Assembly (NCBI GenBank): GCA_023014335.1
Contig: JAECYW010000003.1
Location: forward strand, 992,001 to 1,056,000
Direction: 5' to 3'
Length of the DNA: 64,000 nucleotides
DNA from: Galerina marginata
Taxonomy: Eukaryota > Basidiomycota > Agaricomycetes > Agaricales > Galerinaceae
Shown in pieces: positions 33,364 through 43,110 of this stretch. The notes beneath the pieces were generated by a model. That model was not told where the DNA came from. It saw nothing but the letters and a program-made list of their open reading frames with translations, and ran no database searches. Positions within the stretch are counted from its first letter, which is position 1, and every line of letters starts with the position of its first letter. A program made the position numbers and the translations under genes.

Positions 33364-34926
33364 TCAATCAGTGTCCTTTCTGTCCACTTGAACTCGGAGT
33401 ACTGTCGTACAATGGCACAGCTTAGATTGATCTCTGGATTCTTCCTCGAACATCGCGGCTTTCTTACTGACGTGCGCCAATTCAGATTCCAGCTCTGCCA
33501 ATCTAGTAAGAAGGGCCTTCTTATCCTCCCTCAGCGCTGTGACCTCCTCAGAAGTGTCATGGATTTCTTTATTGTGCGTGCTTGAAGCTTTCACCTTGAC
33601 CGTGCCGTTAGGTTCAATCTAATAGACCGGCAAATTAGAAATCAGGTAAAGAAGGATAAACCTGAGATGTTGCACGCACGATGTTTTTGTCCTTAGAGCG
33701 TCTTGTACGCAACCAATCCCAGGAATTATTTATCATTGAAAAAAATTCCAGGAATTGGGGTAAGAGAAGAATTATGGCCACAGTCTGACCAAAGGACCAA
33801 ACTTGTGTCTGCTTGTCAATGCCGTTCCGCAATAAGATCATTTCTGTGGTAACCGTGTAGTATATCCACAAACCCAGCCCAGGTGTGACGGCCAAGGCGC
33901 CCCATATTAAGTCCCTAAATGTAGCTGATGAGATTATGATATTGTAAGTCAAAGCTCGAGAAAAGTCACAGTATCGTATACATACTTTTCCTGACCGATA
34001 CAAGCATACTCTCTTCAGTATTGGTCGTAATTGGTTCACCATCGTTGAGAACCTTGGCTAACTCCACAATGGAAATTGGACCTAGTAAAGATCCCACGGA
34101 AAGAATCAAGGCAACCACTCGCATGCCCTTGCTTGATGGAGCGATGTTCCGGCCAAACAAAACAAACTTAGCAGGACAATCGCCTGGATTTCCCAGCAAG
34201 TTGCTCCTGCTTGACCACACAAGAATGCCAAAAGTCGAGAAAAAAACCAGGTAAATGGAGTTCATAAGCAAGGCCGTCTTATATCGAGTTCCAACCTAAA
34301 TGTAGTTATTATAGGGTGAGAACGAGTACAGCTTGGAACGGGATACATACGCTTATTAAAAACACCAAGTTGTATAGGCCGGAAAGATTCATAAGAAGGA
34401 CGAGCTAGAACCAGAGACAGCGTTTAATACGAATACACAGGGCCAGAACTGAAACTTGCCAACATAACGACAAACTGGTCAACTAAACTCAATCCATTGG
34501 CCGTTTTAAACTGAATAATTGCGGCAAGAACAACGCCAAATGCTGTGACGAATAATGTCTTGATCATACCTAGCGCCATCTTGCGGTTGGCATCGTCAGA
34601 CACCATGGGTGACGCAATCTACGTTTGAAGGTCAGGATTTAGGCTCACGCAATAATGGGTACTAGTAAATACGCACCAGAATCAGAATAGTTTGTATGTA
34701 AATCGAGACCCGAATCTTTTGACAATAGTGGTGAGATTACCACTGGTAGGCTTTGTCTTGCGAGGTGAAACTAATCAACATACCCCAATACCCTAATAAT
34801 AAAATGAAATAAAAACATTAGAAGAATTATTATGTGAAAGGCAACAGATAACAAGGCAAGCCATGTGGAAGTAGTACTTACAGTGATGTCTTGATTTGTT
34901 GTGAGTGGGATGCATGTGCTGTTCAT
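33364..34926 (-). CDS. Seven-helix membrane protein with C-terminal coiled coil, eight exons
   Basis: Model (minus strand): 34926..34882, 34792..34784, 34715..34677, 34618..34460, 34404..34351, 34295..33986, 33924..33662, 33618..33364; 377 aa. Exon 2 is a 9-nt micro-exon encoding GIG; intron 4 is GC..AG (GCAAGT). Only this splicing gives the continuous reading GIGIRVSIYIQTILILIASP. Seven hydrophobic helices follow: IRVSIYIQTILILIASP, IKTLFVTAFGVVLAAIIQF, VVMLLVLLMNLSGLYNLVF, SIYLVFFSTFGILVW, VVALILSVGSLLGPISIV, DLIWGALAVTPGLGLWIYY and VAIILLLPQFLEFFSMI. After them comes a heptad-rich tail (EEVTALREDKKALLTRLAEL...). It belongs to an uncharacterised agaricomycete multi-pass family (N-terminal STCIPLTTNQDIT then GIGIR is typical); a receptor or scaffold role is inference only. 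An alternative in-frame ATG lies at 34983. Confidence 0.8.
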
Positions 34927-34983
34927 GGCCGGCGAACTATAGAACGGGGTAGTGAATTTGATCTGGTCATTCCCCAATGACAA

Positions 34984-36470
34984 GCATAATAAATAAGACT
35001 TTGGGAAGTACCTGTCAGACTGCGTTTTGGACCTTCTGACGCTGGTTTACTTTTATCTTGGGTGCACTGCCCGCGTCATGTTTGTACGAGTAGGACAGAC
35101 GGTTGACATGATGAATGTGCAGGTGGCAGTGGTGGTAGGGAGAAGGCGAACAAAGTTGCAGACTCGGAGGAATGTAGCCCCACATAATAAGTGGGTGTAC
35201 CTTGCGAGGCGGTGCTCAGGCCGTGTATCTGTCCCTCCTTGTCCTACGTTTAAGTGGCTCAGGCAGGAATCTGTATGTGACAGAAACAACGGAAATCTAC
35301 CCATATTCGCGTCCCGCATTTCCAGACGACCTGCACCCTACTTAATCGGTGACGTGGTGACGAGTTATCCACCCGCAACGAGCTTTGTTCAACCCCCTCT
35401 GGCCACAACTTGAAAAGATTGTACAAAATACATTGTTACATTGCATGTACCTTGGTGACAATCTATGTGCGAATTTGAAGCCGTCGAGAGTTATCGTTGC
35501 TGCTTCGGTACGATCCTGTGCCTTCTAGAGTTAAAAGGAGGTGAAATTGCACAGGAAACCGCGACATAGGGGACTGGAGGCGTTAACCCACGGAAATCAC
35601 CACACCGTTGGCGGTGGATGTGCCGACAGCTTGATTACCTTCGTCGCCTATATTGTAAGCAACCCACTTCGGAAAGGACTCAAATAACTCGATACTGACC
35701 ATATCAACGCGGCCGGTACTAAACATAGGGCACTCCATCGTCATCAACGGCGTTGGAGATATCAAAGGTCGCGAATCTCATTGCAACCGTCAGCGAAAAC
35801 ATATATCTTGATATCTTGAGGAACAGAAGAAGAAAATTTCGCTAAAGATGAACGGTTCAACTGGTCGAAAGATTTCCGACCCGTTCGGAAACGGATGATC
35901 GGCTTTTGACTGGATTACATAATAAAATCGCACAGCCACCATGCCTGCATAGCGAGCAACCTCTGAAGCAGGCCTTGTCGGAGTCGGGAGTCCAACCCTA
36001 TCCCGGCCCCGGGCCTGAGCTGTAGTTATCTTTACTGATCCTACATTTATCGAATGCCTTGTACTAAATTACCTGCGGCCCCTATATCCAACCATGAAGG
36101 ACGCGTCGGCATAGACGCCGACACCCCCCTTTCCCAACCACCGAAAGCTTAAGCTACAAGTCACCAACAAACCGCCAACCGCTCGTACCAAATTCGGATC
36201 CACGAAGGGATTTTAATTGGGCAGAGTCTACTTGTGAGATGATATGAGGAACTACAGCTGATTGTATAATGTATGTAGCTGCTCTACATATCATACGGCA
36301 CAAATAAAAGATATTCTCTTCAATAGATCATCCCCGACTTCCTAACCTGACTTTAAGGTGGGGAAACCAGGTAGCCATTCTGCATATACGACGCTTCTGT
36401 CTTCCATGATTTGAATTGTGTGAGAAGTAACTGCAATAACACAATGCCAAAGCCGCATTTCAACTTTCGG
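34984..36470. other. Mosaic of decayed DUF6535 and PLAC8 fragments
   Basis: 35310-35430 (+) matches the segment that precedes PLAC8 relics at 40.27 and 50.13 kb. 35410-35650 (-) matches the DUF6535 3' flank and tail (GDEGNQAVGTSTANGVVIS). 35950-36200 (+) resembles the PLAC8 exon-1 start region (CCAACCATGAAGGACGCGTC versus 40.46 kb). No intact gene. Confidence 0.6.
35410..35660 (-). pseudogene. DUF6535 3'-end relic
   Basis: Minus-strand reading GDEGNQAVGTSTANGVVIS matches the last residues of copy E. The following noncoding sequence (GTTATCGTTGCTGCTTCGGT at about 35491) matches the 3' flanks of copies C, E and F. All upstream exons are missing. Confidence 0.75.
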
Positions 36471-36477
36471 GCGTCTA

Positions 36478-36720
36478 ACTTCGGCGATTTCGATGTCCCG
36501 AGATTCTGAATAGTAAATACAGCACGAACACTATATATAAACGACCGATTTTCTCTTCAGTATCTAAGTATAAACTTTCTGCTCGGTGTTGACTTACTTA
36601 TACTCAGTGACCCGGAGTAATTAAGACATGTCAAAGCACTTGGAACGATAGCTGGCCGGCGCTTAGCCATTCAAGTGCTTAATTCGATAAATTTTGCCGA
36701 TCTTCTGCCTTATTATTGAT
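36478..36720 (+). repeat. Orphan copy of the DUF5648 upstream region
   Basis: Shares GGCGATTTCGATGTCCCGAG, a TATATAAAC box and TGCCGATCTTCTGCCTTA with the regions upstream of both DUF5648 genes (36965-37190 and 38575-38810), but no gene follows it. Confidence 0.7.
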
Positions 36721-36964
36721 CCGCTGATCACTCACTATACCATTTTTCTAGCATTAAGGTCCCGCTTCAAGTTTGCCCAATGAATCAAACCTTACATTCA
36801 TCCAAATTTCAAACAGTAATGATCCTCGACGTAGGATTTTACCACTTGAATTCCATATCACAAGTCAGAAATGTTGTCTTGTTTTTATCGTCCTCACACC
36901 ACGTATCATGAGAACACATGGCAGCCCAGCGCCTTCTGACAAGGCCTGGATAAGGAAACGCATC

Positions 36965-37190
36965 CTGGCATCTAACTTCGGTGATTTCAATGTCCCGCGG
37001 TTCTAAATACAGCACGAACACTACATAAATAACTGTTTTTCTCTGCTGTATCTAAGTATATAATTTCTGATCCGAGGCTTAGCGACCCGGAGTAATCAAG
37101 ACATGTCGCAGCACTTGGAACGATAAGTGGCCGGCGCTTATGTCACTTAAGCGCTCAACTCGACAAATTTTGCCGATCTTCTGCCTTAAG
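36965..37190 (+). promoter_or_regulatory. Duplicated upstream region of DUF5648 gene 1
   Basis: Matches 36478-36720 and 38575-38810 in order. The gene-proximal part (about 37375) has TTCACATATAAACCAGTTG, a TATA-like element about 60 bp before the ATG, also kept before gene 2 (38852). Confidence 0.55.
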
Positions 37191-37434
37191 GTTCGACCTC
37201 TAACTCTGACAGTCCTGTTTTTATTGTCCTTGCACCACGCATCATGCGTCCAAAAGACACATGCCAGCTCTCAGCCCCTCTGACAATGCCTGGATAAGAC
37301 AAACGCACAAAAAAAGCAGCAACCTGGGCAAAACATTATTCGCGGATTTCGCACGGAAAATTTCATGCTTGTGCGATTCACATATAAACCAGTTGTCTTT
37401 CGGAGACAATCCCCAGAGAAAACAAAACAAAACG

Positions 37435-38150
37435 ATGAACATGTACATCTTCCTCACCTTTTTTGCAACTCTTTTCTTCTGCCGTATCGCTGCTCTGCCA
37501 GTGAGCAGCAGCCTTGTCGATGCAGGAAATGTAGCTGCGCAGGTACGTCATTTTTGTTGTCCGAAGAGACTTATCTCATCAGTTCTGACTTTACAATTTA
37601 ACTAAACAGCGTCGTGCCGCTAACACATGCGGAGACCCAACCCTTGCCTCTACGTTTTTCGGTGGTTTCAGCGTATTCAACAAGGCACACGCCTTCAACA
37701 GCCGTGCGTCATGGGTCAGCCAAGACGGCGGAGACGGCGGCGACTGGCAGTTCGAAGGACCGCTCTTCCGCGCTTGGAAGACCGCCGGACAGCCGAGCAC
37801 CTTTCCGTTATACGTCCTCTCGGACTCGGCGACTACGAAATTCACCTTCCTCCTCTCAACAACAGGCAGCCCGCCTACCGCCATCGGGTTCACAGCCGGT
37901 GCAATCATCGGGTACGCGTATTCTAGTCAGGTTTGCGGGAGTGTTCCTTTGTTTGCGGTTGCCAAGTCGCCGACTGGCGATCACTGGTGGACGACGGATA
38001 CGACTGAGAGGGATGAGTTTATCAATCTTAATGGGTGGATTGATCAAGGAGTTGTGGCTTATGTGTTACCTCTAGAAGATGGTAAGTCTTGACATATGGA
38101 TGCTTTACACTAGAGCTAAGTCCAATTTAGGTTGTAGCTGCAGCTCTTAA
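37435..38150 (+). CDS. Secreted DUF5648-type protein 1
   Basis: Model: join(37435..37542, 37610..38081, 38131..38150), 199 aa, introns 67 and 49 nt. Exon 1 is a secretion signal (MNMYIFLTFFATLFFCRIAA) with likely cleavage near ALPVSS. Exon 2 carries NTCGDPTLASTFF and later CGSVPLFAVAKSPTGDHWWT followed by TTERDEFINLNGWIDQGVVA, which fits the DUF5648 repeat (C..xxPLYRxxxxxxxDHFYTTxxxERDxxxxxGYxxEGxxxYV). A short last exon adds GCSCSS. The family is found in secreted, often cell-wall or carbohydrate-linked fungal and bacterial proteins; its activity is not established. Read-through without the last intron would end at GKS, an equally short tail. Close tandem duplicate at 38.9 kb. Confidence 0.82.
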
Positions 38151-38264
38151 ATATGGAAAGACACAGAGTCCGGATGAATTTAGCAGTCTGGACGTACATA
38201 TATTTGAATTTTTATGGGATTGGATATTAGCGAATAAGTGACGGTGCTGTAGAAAATAGTCAGC

Positions 38265-38560
38265 GTAGGTTAACGCGAATTCGGTCGCTGATTCGGTCGC
38301 TGAGCACACAGAACCTTCTCGCCCCAAAGCACTCAGAAACTGTAGAGAATTCTAAGTGGTATTGTACTCATATTCCGTCAAGCTCTATGTGCCCATAGGC
38401 TAGTCTGTCGTGTGCCGATCTCCCTATCCCTATTAGTACTCGAGTAGTATCTGTGCTCTTATCCATCTATCCCTACCCTTGTCCATCTTCCTATATCCGT
38501 ATCCTCATTCTGCCCAAGCCTAAGCCGAAGCCCTCAAACAAAAACCTCAAATCAACGGTA
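38265..38560 (+). pseudogene. PLAC8 5'-region fragment between the two DUF5648 genes
   Basis: GCGAATTCGGTCGCTGATTC and, further on, CCGTATCCTCATTCTGCCCA recur at 40.14 and 40.80 kb within and ahead of the PLAC8 copy there. Only disjoint pieces of the first exon region remain. Confidence 0.55.
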
Positions 38561-38574
38561 GCATTTCAGCTTTC

Positions 38575-38810
38575 TGGCGTCTAACCTCGGCGATTTCGAT
38601 GTCCCGAGATTCTAAATAGTCAACACAGCACGGACACTATACATTAGCAACCAGTTTTCTCTTCCGAATCTAAGTATAGACTTTCTGCTCGCTGCTGTCT
38701 CATACTTACCGACGCGGAGTAAGACGTGTCAAAGCACCTAAAACTACAGGTGGCCGGCGCTTATGCCATTCAAGCGCTTAACTCGATGAATTTTGCTGAT
38801 CTTCTGGGTT
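38575..38810 (+). promoter_or_regulatory. Duplicated upstream region of DUF5648 gene 2
   Basis: Third copy of the region described at 36478 and 36965 (GGCGATTTCGATGTCCCGAG, GGCCGGCGCTTATGCCATTC). Confidence 0.55.
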
Positions 38811-38913
38811 ATCATCTCACTCTTCACACAGAAAAGTTCAGGCTTGTGCAATTCACATATAAACCTGTTGGTTTTCATAGACAATCGTTATCCTCACCCG
38901 GAAAAACAAAACA

Positions 38914-39621
38914 ATGAACATCATTCTCACCCTTATCGCAACTCTCTTCTTCGGTCCTATCCTTACTCTTGGCAGCAGCCTTTTCGATGCGAAGAATTTA
39001 ACTATACAAGTACGTCGTTTTTGTTGTCCGAAGAGACTTATCTCATCACTTCCGACTTTATATTGACAACTAAATGCAGCGTCGTGCCGCTAACACATGC
39101 GGAGACCCAACCCTCGCCTCTACGTTTTTCGGTGCTTTCAGCATATTCAACAAGGCACACGCCTTCAACAGCCGTGCGTCACGGGTCAGCCAAGACGGGG
39201 CAGACGGCGGCGACTGGCAGTTCGAAGGACCTCTCTTTCGCGCCTGGAAGACCGCCGGACAGCCCAGCACCTTCCCCATATACGTCCTCTCGGACTCGGC
39301 GACCATGAAATTCTTCCACTTCCTCTCAACAACAGGCAGCCCTCCTACCGCCAGCGGGTTCAGTGCCGGACCAATCATCGGGTACGCGTATTCCACGCAA
39401 ATTTGCGGGAGTGTTCCCTTGTTCGCGGTTGCCAAGTCGCCGACTGGGGATCACTGGTGGACGACGGATACGACTGAGAGGGATGAGCTTATCAATCTTA
39501 ATGGGTGGATTGACCAAGGGGTTGTTGCTTATGTGTTACCTCTCGAAGATAGTAAGTCTTGACATATGGATGCTTTACGCCCGAGATAAATCCAGTTTTA
39601 GGTTGTACCTGCAGCTCCTAA
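38914..39621 (+). CDS. Secreted DUF5648-type protein 2
   Basis: Model: join(38914..39009, 39080..39551, 39602..39621), 195 aa, introns 70 and 50 nt. Signal peptide MNIILTLIATLFFGPILTLG, then the same domain as gene 1 (CGDPTLASTFFGAFSIFNKA; CGSVPLFAVAKSPTGDHWWT) and a short last exon giving SCTCSS. Exon 2 has exactly the same length as in gene 1 (472 nt) while the signal-peptide exon has diverged more and lost four codons. The even length and few replacements suggest that the mature domain is constrained. Tandem copy about 1.48 kb downstream of gene 1. Confidence 0.82.
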
Positions 39622-40463
39622 GTAAATTTGGAAAGACACAGAGTCCGGATGAATTTAGCAGTCGGGACATACATACGAATACATCTGGCTTTTTATAGAG
39701 AATTTGGGATTATATATTAGCAACTAAGCGACGGTGCTGTAGAAAATAGTCAGCACAGGTTATAAAACCAGAGTTGTCTGACAGAAGCTACCGCATATCG
39801 GATTCAGGCTCTCCGTATGGCACCAGGCATGAACTTGAACCAACTTGAACCACGTCTACGGTGTAGCCTAGTATCAAAATTGATGAAAGAACGATAATAA
39901 AACAAAAAATATATAATAAAAAAACCCACAAAATTTAGAAATATATCCTGAGATACGGTTGAGGGTCGAAACAGACGAAGAAGAAAGTGGAATGTGGTGG
40001 TTGAGAGCAAGAATTCTGACCAGTTCGGATTCCGGAAATGGATTGACCGGCTTTGAAGCCTTTGATCGGATTACATAATACTCTCAAATCTCACCCACTT
40101 TGCAACCACTTCGAAGATTATAAGAACGAGCACGACCCAAACGCGAATTCGGTCGCTGATTCGGTCGCTGGCCCCATAGAACCTTCTCGCCCCCAAAGCA
40201 CTCAGCGCTCAGCATCTGTAGAGGAATTCTAACTAGTATTGTATTCATATCCTTTTGTCACGCTCTATATTCACGTCCCGCATCTCCAGGCATGCTGGCC
40301 ACCACCCCAATCGGTGGCGAGTAACCCACGCCGGACGAGTCTTGCCCAACGAGGCTTTTCCAACGCCATCCTGAACCATAGCTGTGGTTATCCTTACTGC
40401 GTTTTCCCCGAAGACGACCGTGTTTCGGACGCAATGCTTTACCAGTGGACCCTACATTCAACC
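39622..40463. other. Intergenic; repeated upstream segment of the PLAC8 relic
   Basis: 40140-40260 repeats 38265-38370. 40275-40420 repeats in diverged form at 35310 and 50140 (CATCTCCAG...GGCGAGTAA). No gene seen. Confidence 0.5.
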
Positions 40464-42740
40464 ATGCAGGACGCCTCGACACTGACACACCGACACCGAC
40501 GCGTCCCAATGCGTTGTACTTGTACATTCACCAGCTGAGACTCCAAGCCACAAGTCTGTTTCCCAACCCGTAGTCCGTCGTGTGCTGATCTCACGGAACC
40601 TTCCAATTCTGATGCCGCACCAGCGCCAATTCCGACCCCTGGTTCTAGACGACAAATGTAGGCGACACGGGGTGGCGGTCAGCTCGCCCCTGTGCTCCTA
40701 CCCGCCCCCGAGGTACTCTGTGTCTGTAGGCAAGATCTACGCGCACCCTGAGTACTCGTATTCTGTCCTACTCTTTCCCTGCCCTCGTCCATCTTTCTAT
40801 CCGCATCCTCATTCTGCCCAAACCCAAGCCAAACCCAAAGCTCAAGCTCTCGCCTTCAAACCAAGACCCGAAACCAAATCTGAATCAGGACCGACGACGA
40901 GTAACACCCCCAACGCGAACGCGCCTCGCTCCCCTACACTCACGATAATGCTTATCCTTATCGCGCTTCCCGCAAAGACAAGAAGGAGGAGACGGAAGGG
41001 CCGGAAACTATCCGCCGAACGCCTGACACCTGCAACCAGCATTACGCAGGATGCGGCCAGGGATTGGGAGAGGGAGAGGCATCGACATGAGGTCGGTAGG
41101 GGTTGGCCGCCTCCGAACGTGCCGACGAATGAGCATGAGCGGCTGTTGCATTCTTCGGGAATCCCAAGGTTTGTCGGTCGTGCTTATGCTCCCTTTTCTC
41201 TTCTCGTGATCCACCCTGACATGAATATATTGTTTGTTCAGCAGGGCGTCGAATTGGCTTCTGGATGATCCTTGTCAAGGAGAAGCACTGGCGTCGGCGG
41301 CGGCGTCATGAGCATGAACACCTGCACGGAGGCGAGGGGGTATCGAGGGTACAGCAGGCTCAAGCCTGACCTCGAGCACAAGCACAAACTCAAGCACGAC
41401 CGCGAGCACAAGCATAAGCACGGGAAGGGGCACAAGCAGGATCAACAGCACATCCACGCCTAGAGTAGGCGCAAGCATGAGCACAGATGCAACCAGCTCA
41501 AGCTCAAGCTCAGCCGCAACCACCTCCCCGATCCCACTTCCCTCCCGCCAGCATAGTCACCCTGGGCATGCCCATCCCCATGCCTACCACATACAGGGCC
41601 CAAACTCCAACAAACGCACGGGGATGAAGACGAGCACAACGCGCTCAGAATCCCGTCCAGCACCGACGGCAAGCGGGACTGGAGCACGGATCTGTGTATT
41701 AATTGGGAGCATGATGTAAGCGTTTGTGAGTTCTTCTTTCTCTTTTCTCTTTTCTCTTTTCTCTTTTCTCTTTTCTCTTTTCTCTTTTCTCTTTTCTCTT
41801 TTCTCTTTTCTCTTTTCTCTTTTCTCTTTTCTCTTTTCTCTTTTCTCTTTTCTCTTTTCTCTTTTCTCTTTTCTCTTTTCTCTTTTCTCTTTTCTCTTTT
41901 CTCTTTTCTCTTTTCTCTTTTCTCTTTTCTCTTTTCTCTTTTCTCTTTTCTCTTTTCTCTTTTCTCTTTTCTCTTTTCTCTTTTCTCTTTTCTCTTTTCT
42001 CTTTTCTCTTTTCTCTTTTCTCTTTTCTCTTTTCTCTTTTCTCTTTTCTCTTTTCTCTTTTCTCTTTTCTTTTGCTTACTCTTTTTCTTGTTTCTTGTTT
42101 ATTCTCTTTCTTTTCTTCTCTCTCGACGATGACGACGATGCTGATCATAATTTCCTTTTCTTTTTCGTTCATTCGGTCATTTAGACCGGGTGCGCAGCGC
42201 TCTGGTGCCCGTGCACGGTCTATGAGAAGAACCAAGCGCGCCTCGAGCTTGAACGACTCGCCTGTGATTGAGAACTCCATGGCGCACTCCGACACTCGGC
42301 CCCGGCGTGTATTTGGACGAATCTGCGGACAACGCGTGCTTGACGGTGTTCTGTCTTTTCGTGTGGGCGATCTAGGTGGGTGATTAATTCTCCATCTCTT
42401 CTTTTCCCCTCTCCTTCCTTTCCTCCTTCTCCTTTTCTTCTTTTCTTCTTTCCTCCTCTTTCCTTGTTTTCCTTTCCTCCAATTTCCTCCTCCTCTTTCT
42501 TTCTTACCTCATCCATCCATCCATCCATCCATCCATGCAACCATGCAACCATGCAACCGGCTAACGCATAAATCCCCACAGGTCCCGCGCCGCTACGCGA
42601 TCCATGGCTCGTGGATGAAGACTGCGCCGCTGCTCTCTTTTGCACGCCGTGTACACTCGCGCAGGAGACTCGGGAGATTGAGTTGGCGGAACGGGGTTTG
42701 TGGGCGGGGGTGGGGACGGGCTTGGGGACGGAGAAGTTGA
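40464..42740 (+). pseudogene. Long PLAC8 gene copy 3, decayed
   Basis: Collinear with the intact long PLAC8 genes. The start MQDASTLT at 40464 matches MQDTSTPT but the frame breaks soon after; PLVLDDKCRRHGVAVSSPLC and the IYAHPEYSY part follow in another frame (40.64-40.76 kb); then an exon-2 end (GACTGGAGCACGGATCTGTG, about 41680), exon 3 (ACGCGTGCTTGACGGTGTTC, about 42330) and exon 4 (GTCCCGCGCCGCTACGCGAT, 42582). Breaks: in-frame TAG at 42373-42375 where intact copies have CAG, a one-base loss in exon 4 (GTGGATGAAG versus GTGGATTGAGG), and scrambled exon 2. Tail-to-tail with DUF6535 copy C, about 0.4 kb away. Confidence 0.8.
41736..42070. repeat. Heptanucleotide microsatellite (CTCTTTT)n, about 47 units
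   Basis: Near-perfect 7-bp units over about 330 bp, lying in the PLAC8 relic where the intact genes have a polypyrimidine-rich second intron. Because 7 is not a multiple of 3, it stays open in several frames and gives spurious long ORFs on both strands. Confidence 0.97.
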
Positions 42741-43110
42741 TGGGGCGGAGAGGGAAAGGGAAAGGCGGGCGAACTTACCTGTTCGTTGGAGCATTCAATA
42801 TTCAATTTCAAAGCTGGCGACGAGCACTTCGTGGATTTTGCAATTAGAAGAGGGTGGTAATCATAATGCATCTAACGAGCACATCAAGATTCGACTTTCC
42901 GAACATATTGAAACTTGAAAACATTTTACAAAACATATCGTTACACTGGATCGACACTGGATGTATCTAGGTGGAAATCTGTGTGACAATAATTTGAAAT
43001 CATCCAGAGTTAACGTTGCTGCTTCAGTACGGTCCTGTGCCTCCCAGAGGTGAAGTTTCACAGGAAACCGCCGGGACACATCGGGGATTGGAAGCGTTAT
43101 TCCACAGCAA

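Noticed and set aside
41699..42295. 198-aa minus-strand ORF and 152-aa plus-strand ORF made of KREKRKE or FLFSLFS repeats
   Set aside because: Both are translations of the 7-bp microsatellite, which is open in several frames; no gene support.
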